Assembly: GCA_025345505.1 (NCBI GenBank)
Contig: JANVCC010000021.1
Coordinates: 26,659,253-26,723,252, forward strand
DNA length: 64,000 nucleotides
Direction: 5' to 3'
Origin: Todiramphus chloris collaris
Taxonomy: Eukaryota > Chordata > Aves > Coraciiformes > Alcedinidae
The position numbers and the translations under genes were made by a program. The notes under the pieces are model-generated. The model had not been told where the DNA came from. It saw nothing but the letters and a program-made list of their open reading frames with translations, and did not search any database. Positions within the stretch are counted from its first letter, which is position 1. Each line of letters opens with the position of its first letter. Below, in pieces: positions 48,514 through 61,381 of this stretch.

Positions 48514-51500
48514 CCAATCGGCCTGAATTCTCCAAACTTCTTTCACAAATTGTAGCCCTTTATTTGTAGACAGTTGATCAGGTTATTTGATGGGTAAATT
48601 TTTGATTCCTTATGAGTACAATAACAGGAAGTGAGCCAATATTAGCTTCTTTTAATTGCTTATTGCATTCATAGTTGCACATAGAATATCTGCTGTGTTT
48701 AAGACTTCTGCCATGAATAAATAAAAGAGAGAAGATTATTATTTTCCTTTCCTGGGTACATCTTTTTTAGATGTCATGTTTCTATTGAAGTTTTTTTCTC
48801 CTTAATTCTTGCAATGTATTTGATGTTTTCTATATATATATAAGACATATTATTTTCTTGCAAGCAAGGTATGTTGCATGGATACAAATCTATGTAAATA
48901 TACAGCATATGTACCGTGGTGACCATGAGATATGGTTTTGTAACAAATAGTCCCAATTGTGTCAGACTTTACTTTCATGAAGTCTGTATTCAATAGAAGA
49001 TTTCTGCATAAACATAAGGTATACATGCACAATATAAAAAGCAGCTCCACTGCTCTCTCACCAACTTCTATTTTGAGGTGTTATAATGTCCCATGTCTTC
49101 ACTGACCACATTCTCATAAAGTTCATAATATTTCAGGGCCTTGGATGAGTACTGTTGATGATTTCAGATCTACAACCTTCAGATATTTAAAACATGAAAG
49201 GATGCTTACTCAACATGTTACATTATGAGGCATCGGATGGATCAGAGATGTGGTGACACCATTTAGTTTTAAGGTATCACTTTGCCTTAGCTCAGTGGCT
49301 ATTGAAAACATCTTTATTTAGTGCCCCTTCAGACAACCAATGTGAATTTAATGATGATCACTCCCTTATCATTGTGGGGTTGATTTCAGTTTTAACAACA
49401 GAAAGAGTCCTAAAGGATCATGATTCTTGAATTTTGTGACAGGCAATCTTTACAGGCAGAAATAGAAAAGAGAGCACAGATCGCATGTAGCCAGAAAATA
49501 GAGCTTCATCTTAAAACTTCTGTGGTCCTCTGGTATTTCTAGAAGCACACTCAACAGTTTCCCCCAGATTTACCAACAACATCTTTCTGTCCTGACACAG
49601 CTAGAACAACCATCAGTTTTTGACATTAAGAGAGGGTAATTTTCCCCATATCTGACCAAGAGTATCTCCAATCTGAAGTAATTAGAAAGGAGACTTGGTC
49701 TAAGCAGCTTTATCAGAGCAAAGAAATTTTTCAAAATACCTGTGGAAATTCTTAGGCAATCTCCCAGAAACTGCTCAAAGCCATGGAGAGCAATGGTAAA
49801 ACTCCTATGTTGTTCAACAGAAGTAGTGCTTAGAAATAAAAATGTGTGTGGTCCTTCTGGCTGCTTCACATCAAATTCCTATCAATTTTGTCTAATGTCT
49901 TCAGCCACAGCAGGAGAGCTAAATGAGGTCTGGCAGAAAAGTCTCTGCAGTAAATTCCCTCTGCCAAGCAATGCCTCTGCAAAACTTGACAACTCATGTC
50001 ACTTGGCTCTCTTCTAATTTCCTTCTACTCCTCCTCTACTGAGGACAGAGCAACTATTCCTGTCTCACACTTTTGCTTGCTACATTTGCTTATATATCCT
50101 TTCTTTAGAGCACAAGCTATTTGTGCGTTGTGTTCATATGTTCAGATTAATGTTAGATACAGTAATTTCTGGAGAGACTGGAGGCAGGAGTCTGAACTAA
50201 ACAACTCTCCAGACTACCTTGACTCCATCTAGTGCCACTGGAGACATGTATGGAGTTCTAGATGCCCTGTTGATCTGACAGCTGTCATATAAGACCTGCA
50301 GAAGATTTCTACCTTTCTTAAGTAGCAGCTGGAGAACACCCTCCCATGCCCAACCCCGCCATGTGGGGACAACTGCATCTAATTTGAGAACATTACTGGC
50401 TAAAATAGAGTGAAACGTGGTTTATATGCTGAGAGCTACATGCAGATACCTGAATCTTGTCTCAAATCTCACTATTGCTCTATCTTCAATAGTCTGGTGT
50501 TGATGTGGGATTATGGAAGATTAAGGGCCTGCAGTAGGTCTGGTGTCATACTGGCTAGCTTCATGAAGAAGTCTTGGACATCACTGGATGTCCTCAAAAA
50601 TCCTATGATAATTAAGTCTTGGAAATGAAATATGTATTTTTTTACCATAGTCTGGGCTTGAAATGTCAGCTGTGGCACACTGGGGTGTTCATTCTCTGAA
50701 GTGCTAGAACACTTGTTAGCCAAGATTCACTGTCAATTTTTGTTGCTGTACATTCAGACTGCGGATGCAGCCCTATATGCACAATGGAAATATTGTCCAA
50801 TCGCTCTCGAAGGAAAACTACAAGGTGTTATTAGAGTAATTTTCTTCTTTTAAATGGGACTTTTACAGTAACCATATTATTCCCTGTAAGTTATCTGCAG
50901 AGTCAAATGTCTTTAAGACACATACTAGCAAAAGTGAGGATTAATGATTCCCTGGTTTAACATAGTTCTTATCAACAGAAGGCAAAAACAGACAAAAATT
51001 AGTTTTCCTTACAGATTAAAAGATTATTTCCTGAATTATAGTAACTTAGAAAGTCAATGTAAATCACCATGCCTGTTGGCAGTTTGTGGATACAATAAAA
51101 TGGAAACTTTTAGTCTTAGTCTCTAAGAGTATTTTTGAGCAAATAGCCATGTGAAGTCACTAAGCTATCTGCACACAAAAAGGATACACATCGAGACCCC
51201 TTACTCAGAAACATGTGCAACAGCCCTTCTGAATACTTCAGTTCAGTCTTCTTAAATATGTTACAGGTTCTATTGAACATGGGCATTCTACTCTCTATTA
51301 TTGCCCTAAATACTGCTTTTGACCTGCAATTGCTTTAAAAAAACCTCTAGTTATGATACAGTACCTGCATTTTCTTAACATAACCTCCAAACACTCCTTT
51401 TCTTTGCAGTCAAGCCGCATTACTGAGAATGTATGAGTTTGGTCTATAGGGTAGAACTACAAGAAAAGGTAAGGCAAACAATGCAAGAAAGATTTGAGAA

Positions 51501-54500
51501 ATGTGTCAGAATGCAAGAATTAAGCTTCAGGATGAGTAAGGAAGACTCTGGAAGAAAATCATTAAAGAACTGAAAAAGAAGTAAAAGAACAGAAATACAA
51601 TACCACTCCCTAAAGTAGGCAAATCGGGAAAAAAAGTGTTTTGGAGGAAATGTAAAGAGAAACAGTGAAGAGGTGCAACTGCAAAGGACAGAGAGAAGAT
51701 GTGGAAGGGGTCAAAAATTTCCTCTGAGTGTCAGTAGAGAGAAGGAGGAAGAAGAAAAAATGCACTTTTATGAACACTGCTCCTTATATGAGTAAATAAA
51801 GCCGGTTATTACTTTTCATTCAAAAAACTTTAATTTTGTCAGCATTCTGGGCATGATTTTTTAATTTGTTTCCTCAAAACATGATACTTGAATGACAGTT
51901 GTATGCAAATGGCATAGGCATTTGCATCAAATCATGTTGTCTGGCATTATAAATATATCTGACTTCCAAAACCAATTGCTACTTTTTCTTAAAACCAAAT
52001 AACAATTGGAAAATGACAGTTAAAACACTGATAAAAGTACCAGTAAGAAATAGCATAGTGAATTTAATAGACATAGGTTTACTGGAAACTCAATTAAATG
52101 GAAAAAACTTTCACAGGATTAATTTTTTTTAATTTTTTTTTTAAATAAAGAATAACAGAAACAGTTTTCCTTCCAAAATTTGTGGGTTATGGAGCCTATT
52201 ACTCCCTAGCTCACAGAAATACTGACCTTTTAATGCCTACTATCTCATATGCTTTTCATTACATTACAGAAGGAACTGCTGTTCACCTTCTTTCTTGGAA
52301 GCAAAAAGTATCTATAAGGTGGAAGGAACTGCTGTCTAATGGACTATCAATTTTCTCTAAAACATAGATGGGATAGATGGATAGCAAATGGATAAACAGA
52401 CAAACTTGGCACAGTCACATAACTCCAGGAGCTGAATCCGTAACTCCTACACCCTTTTTCAGACCACAGGCTTTTTAACCTAACATTAGTTTTGATCTCA
52501 TTAAGAGGATACCACAGAAACTTGTTCTTTTAGGTATCAATTAGATAATGCTTAAGTAATACACTTGTTTGGAGTTTTTTAAACAAAAGATATGTAAAAC
52601 TTGAGGACTTCGAGATTACATGGATGTAAAAGAACAATATGTATAAAACACTATTTCCACCACTTTTCTTTAAGATCACAAACAGTGATTAAATGGATTA
52701 AGAAGAAGACTGTGTGGGATAAGTGGCAAATTGCCATCAGAAATCTAGATCTTCAGAGTACTCAATATGTGAGGAAGAGTTTTCTCATCATGAGCCTTTT
52801 GTTAGACAGCATTTCAGGGCATCATCCAAATTCCCAGCCTCTCTTTTGTCTCATGTATAAAATTGCTGAGCCCCTGGAGGTGAGACATGCCAGGAGACAA
52901 GAACCTGGACTATAAATACACTGTGTATCTTGCAGCCTCCAAAGGGCCCTGGGTGTCTGTTGCTGAGCCTGCAAATAAGATACTTAAACTCACCAACATT
53001 AAAAGTCTTAGGTATATGCCAATTTTAACATACTTTAGCCTGGCATTTAAACATCTGTGACTAACCATTATAGTCCAGAATGTATAAGATTGTCACGTTG
53101 TCTAGCTGCCACGGGTTTTAATACATTTTTCTAAGCACTCTGGATGATTCCAGTGTTGTAAGGAGATGGTTGCAAAATCAGAGATCCCACACCAAACAAT
53201 GGGGAGACAGTACATGAAACCAATCACAGCTCAAATACTGATGCAACTGCATGCAGGTGGACACAGTGGATGTCCACGTAACATCTCCCATGGAGCAGTG
53301 ACTAGATGGCTGAACCATTAATGGTTCTGCCCTAGTGCATGGAAATGAGTGTGACACTGCTGTTGTTGCTTTCATATGCATTTTCATGCTGGTGCCAGGT
53401 TTTCTAAATATTAAATGTTAAAATATGTAGTTTTAATGAATACAGATAAGTTAGATTTATTTTTCCCATAGTATAGTACCAAGACACGTATGTATGTGCA
53501 GCAGAGTAAACCAGCTCTGATGATTTTTTTTTTTTATACATCTGTAACATTCTTAATAGCAAAATGAAGCCCCAGACTCACTCGTTTGAGGAAAGAAAAT
53601 CAGATGAGAATGTGTTCCTAGTGTAAGCCTGGTGCACTAATTGTGAATCATTTTGAGAAGCTGCTCATTGACAGCTTCATGCTGGGAAGTCTAAATGACT
53701 CTGTCCCACTTTGCTCAGAGGGAGAGAGTCATTTGTGCAGGTCTTTCTACAGCTTGAATCCCAGCCTCCACAAAACAAGATGTGCAAAGAAAGGCAGCAG
53801 CATTTAGGAGCCTAATGAATGTGCATACGCAAGTATGAAGACACACTTGTAAACTGGCACTGGTAAGGAAGAGTACATTATTGGATGTATCCTCTTTGAA
53901 AAAAATATCAATAAGATTCGTATACAGTATGCTCATTGTAAAACGACATGTGCTGCATTTAATACTCACCGACGTGACACTTAACAAACAGTCTTGAACT
54001 GAGCTCTATTTGCATTTGATTTCTGTCACAGCTTGACAAAAAAGTCTGTTGCTTTCATCTGCTTTTTCTTTTTAACACTTCTAAACAAAGATTCATAGGT
54101 GTACCTTGCAGGCAGAATAAAAAGCAAAGTGCCCTCTAAAGTGGTCTGAAGCCCTTTTCCCTACATGTTTATAATGTACCCCAATGTTCAATCACTTTCA
54201 CGGCCCTGCAGAGATAATAAAGGATGATTTTAAGAGGTATTGCATGTTTTGTGAATTTTCATAAAATATACATACATAAAAGGTCAGGAAATACAGAATT
54301 GTCCCAATCTTGAGTGAGAAAAGCAGTCTTTTAGTAGAAGTCCTTGCCCATATGAAATTGCAATGGGTACAATAAAAAATCATAGAACAAGAATAGAAGA
54401 AAGTCTAAAAGACCCACAGAGCCAGCCTATATCAGGAGATTTGAGATAATCTGAACTCGTGCTGTGACCAATCCCACACATCTCAGACATCAAATTAATA

Positions 54501-55815
54501 AGTTTTCCCACACAGTGATGCCTTTTACAGTTCTGCAGCTGTTCCACAATACATCTGGTGAGGGGATGCTCTTCTAATAGACTCTAACAAGTCTGTAGAA
54601 ATAGTATCAAAGGTTTGACCCTTGGGTTTTGTGATTTATTTTAAAGATAGGAATGTTTCCATAATTCTGGTGACTCAGAAAAACATGAAATGCTTAATAG
54701 CACCTGCATTAACTTCTCTCATGCCAAGATGTAGTCATGATTGTAGTATAATTGCATGAAAACTAAATATGAGAAATCAATGACTGGTTCAAATGCTGAC
54801 AAGGTTTCAACACCTGCTTCCTTTTGTTTGAGACTGACAGTGCTGGTACTGCCACAGAGCTTTGATTCCTGCTGGTTTAACCCACCTCATGGGCATTCCT
54901 CTATGTGCTGACTTGTCAAAATTCAGGCAAAACTACCCAGAAATTGCCAAGATTTGAAACTAGATCAGGAATACTGCTTATGTTCCATCGGTGGATCTTA
55001 AGTACCTCAGTGCAAAAAGTACCTGAAAGACATTGCCTAGCTTTTCTACGTAGGTAAATTGATACATAGCAGGAACCCAATTTATGTAGGAAGTTCCTCA
55101 CCTGCTTCACCTCCATAGATACCATAACATTGCTTGAATGAATGTCCTGATCCCCTTTCCTGTTTTGCTCAGTAGGAGCCCTACCATTTCCTCAGGACAT
55201 AAACCCATCAGATGGTCTCTGAGGACTCAGAACGTGTACTGGTCACATTTAATTCATCTCCAAACACACATCAAGAACACTTTAATTGAAAGCTCAGCCA
55301 AAAGACAAGGGAGAGGCAGCAGCCATGTGCTCCCCATGACAACCCTGTTAACTACAGCAGTTACTCAGAAAGTGAAGTTCTGACCTCAAGATATCACTCA
55401 CTTTGCTGGGGTTTCCATTCATATCCCCTAATGGCCAGAAAACCACTCCCATCAGGCTGAGTGTGTACATGAGATATCTAAAAGCTGCCCTCTTCTCTGG
55501 ACTGCAGCACCACAGCTGCCCAAACCTACAGTCTCTCTAGTTAAACAGACTGTCATTTACTCCTCCTTTTTCCAAATATCTTGCCTTGAGATCTGGAAAT
55601 GTCACAGAAATTATTGGCTGCTGCACTGAGTCTGATGGTAAATTCTGAGACAGAAACGGATTTCCAGAATAACTGGGTGGGGGAATACAGGACATATCAG
55701 AGAAAGGAAAATTGTGAGTTCAGATCTTTTGTGGCACCTCTGGGAACTGCCAATCTCCAAATTAGCTTCCTGAACAAGCATGATAATCTGTCAGTTATTA
55801 TGAAAATTAAAAGAG
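48514..55815. other. AT-rich unique DNA, no gene seen
   Basis: No gene was recognised. It has a short (TA)n at about 48827-48842, and 51560-51760 is purine-rich on the plus strand. At 52404-52490 the words TTGGCACAGTCACATAACTC, GGAGCTGAATCCGTAACTCC and CAGACCACAGGC resemble the 'aggtcacacag...agctggaaatagaacccagg' part of MIR-type repeats, so an ancient remnant may lie there. Confidence 0.5.
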
Positions 55816-56190
55816 AGAGAAGATAAAGAAGGATAGGTCTTCTCTCCATGGAAAAGAGAAGGCTCTGGGGGAACTTAATCACAGTACCTAAAGGGTGACT
55901 ACAAAAGAGGATGCAGACTCTCCCTTCACAATGAGCTACATGGAGAAGACAAAGGGCAATGGGTACAAATTGCATTGTCAGAGGTTTTTTTGACCTAAGA
56001 AAGGAGTTACAGTGAGATCAGTCAGTCACTGTAACAGCCTTCTCAGGGATCTGGTAGAGCCCCCATTAGTGGAAGTTTTCAAGATGCAATGGGATGTAGA
56101 TGAACTCATCTAGTCTCCTTTTCGCATGAAAGGTTGGACTAAGTGAGCTTTGGAGGTCCCTTCCAAGCTGGGCTGTTCCGTGACTCTGTA
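55816..56190 (+). mobile_element. CR1 3' end, plus strand
   Basis: The sequence AAAAGAGAAGGCTCTGGGGG, CAATGAGCTACATGGAGAAG, AGACAAAGGGCAATGGGTAC, AGTGGAAGTTTTCAAGATGC and TTGGAGGTCCCTTCCAAGCT, ending in GGGCTGTTCCGTGACTCTG, is a CR1 3' UTR with the very end of the ORF2 region. The 3' words differ from the copy at 6825-7890, so it belongs to another CR1 subfamily. It is 5'-truncated with no coding capacity. Confidence 0.9.
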
Positions 56191-59100
56191 ATTGTTTAGG
56201 TCTACTGTGGACATATACTGAGCATGTTCACTGGATTTAGTCATCTGGCTCCTGATTTGGGTCAAAAGTGATAGGAACTGGGATTTTTCATTCTGAATAA
56301 CATGGTAGCAGTCAGAAGATAAAGACACTCTGGGAAGATAGGGAAAATGATCAGTAAAAAAGTAAGGAATTTGGCAGATTTTTTTTTTTTTTGAACTGCA
56401 AATTTGACCTTCTTTGAATGAGGTTTTGCCAGTCTGAGATACATATCTAGCTTAAAATACCAACACCCTAGCCCCACAGTTAAAATCTCTGAAACAGTAC
56501 ATGGTTGATACTTCTTAGGCCAAATTCCTAGTTTTGCCAGTGGAAATGTTGCCAGAATAGAGACTGCAGAGTCAGTTTGCTAATTTGAAGAGATAGAAAA
56601 GAGTATTAATTTTAACAGAAACCTGTTCCATTTGGTCACAGAAAATGGGACTCCATATGTACAGTAACTGAATTATTAACTGGACAGATTATTTGCCTCA
56701 GGACATATTTATTTGGCCTAGAAAAAAATCTGTGCATTGTGTTGCAGTAAATGAATTCTGGCTGATATAAAGGTACATGCCACACATTCTCTTCCCTTTA
56801 GCTTGGATTTGGATGTTTGTTGCTCTAAATAGAAATGTTCAGAAAGAAGACACATGCTGTAGAGATTCATGAAAACACTTGGAAGGCTTTTGCTGCCTAG
56901 TTTATCCCATTAGAGAGTGGGGCTCATGTTTGACATGCCTCCTGGGCTCTGGTTCACTCATAAATTGATGAGTTTAAACATGTGACAATACCAGCTGGAG
57001 ACAGTGGGACTGGCCGTGGACATTAAACTGGGTACAGGTTTTAATTCATTGTGGAATTAAGCCCACAGCTATCAGATGAGTGGTGCAAATTCTACAGCTT
57101 TCTGAATCCACATATTTTACCTTGCAAACATTCTTGTATAAAATCACTTTTTGCAGCCTATATTAATTTCAAATTCTGATTATCAAAAGCAGAAGAATGC
57201 CCCTGTAATACATGCAATAGTTATTTAAACCTTGAAAGAGAATTTGCTAACTGTGAGAAGTGCTGAGAGATACTACTACTCAAGGGTTTTGAGTAGAAAT
57301 AAAACCTTCCTCATAACAGAGTTATGTAAGACATTCAGAATCTGTAATTTACTGAATTTATATTTAAATTGTGTTGATTCTTTTGTGCACAGATTTAGCA
57401 ATTTGCTGGTTGCAGATGAAATATATTTTTGTTGTAAGGTTTCAGTGATAAAACATTTGTCTGTTAATTAGATTTAAGATTTCTTTTATTCTGTGAGTTT
57501 TCTCTATAGCAGGAATGTAATTCCCAACCAGCCTGTTTCTAACCTTTGTTTCCCTGAGTTTATCTTGAGTTTCTAAAGGCAATGTTAATATACCTATATT
57601 AAATTTATTTATTTCATCCCTTCTCTTGTAAAAAAAGAAAAAATAAAAGAATGAAAAAAACCCCAAATGTAAAGACCATTCTAAAAACTTATTTTCTAGA
57701 AACTTTGCCTGCAACTGTAACTTAGTAGAGTGTTGCAATCAGATTAAACTAGATAAAGAGATAGATACAAGTTTAGACTAATATCATGTTTTCTTCAAGG
57801 ACCTAAAACAATTAATGTGCACAAAGGGTAAACTACCTGGGAGGTCTGAATACACCTAGGTCATCTTTGGGAACATACACTGCACAAATATCACCTGGTA
57901 ATTCACCCATTGTACAAAAAAAATAATGATTTTCAGATGGAGAGAACTTGAACATATTCTGTTGACAGAATTGAATATATTCTTTTGCTGTTTTGCTATT
58001 TATCTCTCTAGTTGCTTGTGGCCAACCGAGACAAGATATTATATATATGTGCTTATGTATATATATGTATATGCATACTGACACCCACACTCAATGCATG
58101 TGTGTGTTTATGGATACGTAGACTGAGTTATATCACTGATTCAGACTGGTGTGCTCATCCAACATCACCATGCTGCGAGTCCTCTCCAGCTCCCAGCTGA
58201 TGTTCACTCCTGATGAGCCCTGACCACATGTCAGGGTAGCATCAAGGCATGAACTCTTTTCTCCTTCTGCTCCTCATGACTCAGTTTTTTCAGAAGGGTG
58301 CCACTGAGGTCTCTGACACACCTCCCTGTCTGGTTGAGGAGGGGCTCAAAGTCTGTGTGATGCTGGAGCTGGATGTCAGATGTAGACATGGATACAGGGA
58401 TTGCATCTGTGTTGTTAAAAAGAAGACCCAGAGCAAGCTCAAACACAGGATCTCTGTCACTACTTCATTTCAGTTCACTCCCTATTGCTCCTTAGCCCTA
58501 AGGATCAAGACCATAAGCTAATCTGAAGGCACTCTGTCCTAAATCCAAAAATTATTGCCTAGCCTGCTCTTGTTCAGCAGTGCAAATGTGCTCACAGATC
58601 TGCAATCAGGCAGGGGGACAGGAGCTCAAAGAGCTAGAAGTTACGATGTTCACAGGACCCAGTCCATGAGTTGATGAGGGCATGGAGAGGTTGTCTTGGA
58701 AGTAGGTGCAATTAGCTTTTGAGGGATGTGAAAAAGGCATAAACTCGTAACGAAGGATTATTGTGTTAAGGAAGCAGGAGGTAAGAGGAGGTCAGGAACA
58801 TGCTAATGAATCATGGTTTGAGGAGCATAAGAAGTAGAAGGGGAAAGGTAAGAGGGAAAGAGCCTTGATCACAGGAACATTTGAAGTTAAAGGAACTTGA
58901 AACTTTGAGGATGAAGTTTGGGCTACTTCCTGTCCATAGCACTGAATATTTATTAGAAAATAGAATTTTTGAAAGGGTTAGTGGATATGAAAATTTGTTC
59001 TGATGCAACTTAAGGAATGTTTCTAATAACTGCTGGAATTGTCTGGAAAGAATATAGTGTGTTGGATATCCAGTATGAAAAATGGACAATGTGATGAAAG

Positions 59101-59879
59101 ATGAAGTTTAGTTAACATGCCAGCCAAGGAAAGAGTGCCAGCATCCAGAACAAGAGCTCTTGTGGCCAGCCTCCAGCCCCATACATCTGTAATTAACCAG
59201 CTGTCTTGCAGCCTTAAAATATAAACTGAAAGCTCTACTTCCTGATGCAAGGCATCCTGTTTCTTTCTTCCTTTATATATACTTGTCAGAAGCAAACAAA
59301 ATTAGTATCACAACCAGCTCAAAACTGAATATCAGAACTAACTTCCTCCTCTCTGCTGACAAAGGCTGATATTAAGAAAAAAACTTGATTGATAAAATGA
59401 GAAACTTCTATAGCTATCTTGCTTTGAAAAGGGACTTTGACAAAAAAAAAAAATCTGATTCCACTTTTACCTAAAGTAATTTTTAAATTATTTTCTTTTC
59501 TTTTTGCTTTCATGTTTTAATCGGTATCTTTCCAATATGAATTTTCCCATTTGCTTACAATGTGGTTGAACAGGTTGATGTTTCTGCACTTGAAATAGGA
59601 ACCCTCCTCGTTTTTAACTGTACAATGCTATATTCCCCAAAAAGTTTTCTCTTTTGTCTGATTAATTCAGAAGAATATATATTTTTTTTTTTCCACACAG
59701 AAACATGATTTATAAAGACATATGTAGATAAAGGTGTTATTTGAGTAAATCCTTACACCCAGAAGGGTTTGAATGAAATCATGGTCTCAACAGCTGTGGA
59801 GATTTTAGTGAGCCAGTGTTTTATTTTGGTATTTAAAAACAAAACCAAACTCTTAAATAGTCTAGGGCAAACACTACAA
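56191..59879. other. AT-rich unique DNA, no firm gene
   Basis: A TATATATGTATATATATG-type tract lies at about 58035-58080. At 58249-58521 a plus frame of 90 codons starts at a true ATG and begins MNSFLLLLLMTQFFQK. This hydrophobic start is followed by six cysteines (including PPC, KVC, RCR and DCIC). It is discussed as a finding but is too short to call. An antisense frame covers the same bases. The rest is unremarkable. Confidence 0.45.
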
Positions 59880-59970
59880 CCTGAGCACCTGATCAGTAGT
59901 TCTGCTTTGAGCAAGACACTGGACTAGATGTCTCTTCCTTTCCAGCCTAAACTTTTCTTTGAATCTGAGT
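59880..59970 (+). mobile_element. Very short CR1 3' end
   Basis: GACACTGGACTAGATGTCTC, CTTCCTTTCCAGCCTAAACT and TTTCTTTGAATCTGAG match the last ~80 bases of a CR1 3' UTR ('ctggactagatgatctcc...cccttccagcctaaattattctatgattct'). The copy is old, and its upstream boundary is uncertain. Confidence 0.65.
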
Positions 59971-60361
59971 TTATCTACGTATGTCACTCTTCTCCTTTAA
60001 ATGCAAAAGGCTAAGCAAATCAAGTGGTGGCAACAAATATGAAAGATGTGAAAGAAAACTGACAGCTGATCATGCAAAAGAGACCTATTATTTTTTGTCC
60101 ATACATCTGCTGGCATTTGGGGTTGGGGAAGAATAACTGACTCCTATATGTCATTAAAAAGTCCTTATATGGAGAAAAAGTGCTGGAAATTAAAATCTAT
60201 AATGCTGTGCATTTTATTAAGATGGCTGCATATTTAGACTATATTTTGCAGGATAGGTTTTTAGTTTAAAAGTATAGTTTGGGATATATTTTTATGTGAT
60301 TTCAAAAAGGCAATTAGCATCAACAGAATGAATTAATTCCTAAGCCAATAATCATTAAAAA
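59971..60361. other. Unique spacer before the long CR1
   Basis: AT-rich sequence with nothing recognised. It ends just before the CR1 5' breakpoint. Confidence 0.5.
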
Positions 60362-61381
60362 TTTCAGGAGATATGCTGCAAGGATTGCCTAAGCCTTGTT
60401 CTGGCAGTGAGTGGCAGCTCTGAGAATGGCTATGCCCATTGTGAACAGGTGGATAATCTACTCAGCATGGTGGCAGAGCTAAGTGAGAAGGTTGGAAGGT
60501 TAAGGAACATTAGGAAGGTGGAAATGGAGATAGACTGGTGGTGTCAGACCCTGCCTTTCCAAAAACAGAAATGGGAGCACCCATCAAAGAGCACCCAAGA
60601 TCAAGGAGCCTCTGTTTTCTGCCCTTGCCAGGCTAATGGCAGAAGCCTAAATGAAAAGAGTGAGTGGAGGCAAGTCCATCATAAGGGCAGCAGGCGGAGT
60701 GCCCTTTTGCCCACCACACTCCCTCAGGTGCCTCTGAGTAACAGGTATGAGGCTTTAATTGAGGTAGAACACCCGAATGACGATGGGAGCAATGAACTAG
60801 CTACATCAGAGATGCCTACACAGTTAGACAGGCCTACTGCCTGTATCACCACCACACACAAAAAGAAGAAACAAAGGGTTATTGTTGTAGGTGACTCTGT
60901 TCTAAAGGGAACAGAGGGTCCTATATGCTGTGTAGATCTGCCTCACAGGGAGGTTTGCTGTCTCCCTGGAGCCCAGGTTAAGGACATCACTAGGAAACTC
61001 GCTAGCCTAGTGAGGTCCTCAGATTACTACCCACTCCTGTTTCTCCAGGTGGGGGGAGAAGATGCAGCAACACACAGACTAAGAACAATTAAAAAATATT
61101 TCAGGGCCTTCGGATTGTTGCTGAGGGAATCTGGAGCACAGGTTATTTTCTCTACTGTCTTTCTAGTTGATAGTAGCAACATCAGAATGAACAGAAAAAT
61201 CCAATCTATTAATGCATGGTTCCACGGCTGGTGCCATCATCACAGTTTTGGGGTTTTTTTGATAACAGGATAGCCTATATGGCACCAGGAATGCTAATAT
61301 CAAAGGGGAGACCTTTCTAAAAAGGGGAAGAGGATCCTTGCTCAGGAGATAGCGGTGCTGATTCACAGGGTTTTAAACTAG
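60362..61381 (+). pseudogene. CR1 ORF1 (esterase-like) pseudogene
   Basis: CR1 ORF1 encodes an RNA-binding/chaperone protein with a lipase-esterase (SGNH) domain. The frame is open from about 60362 to 61273. It begins with a Cys cluster (CCKDC), continues with a short leucine-rich coiled region (VDNLLSMVAELSEKVGRLR), then a low-complexity linker, and then the esterase domain. Block I is retained as VIVVGDSVLKG (about 60880). The block II Gly is present in CLPGAQVKDI. Block III, normally GTND, reads GGED, so its Asn is lost. Near 61250-61258 an extra base in a G/T run shifts the frame and ends the reading at 61273. In the downstream frame, which reaches the natural-looking stop at 61379-61381 (KKGKRILAQEIAVLIHRVLN), the catalytic His position (HLS) reads DLS. 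An ATG near 60407 is absent, and the true start is not preserved. Confidence 0.85.

Noticed and set aside
48214-48546. Phe-rich minus-strand frames that look like membrane segments
   Set aside because: They are translations of the A-rich (CAAA)n tract at 48429-48513.
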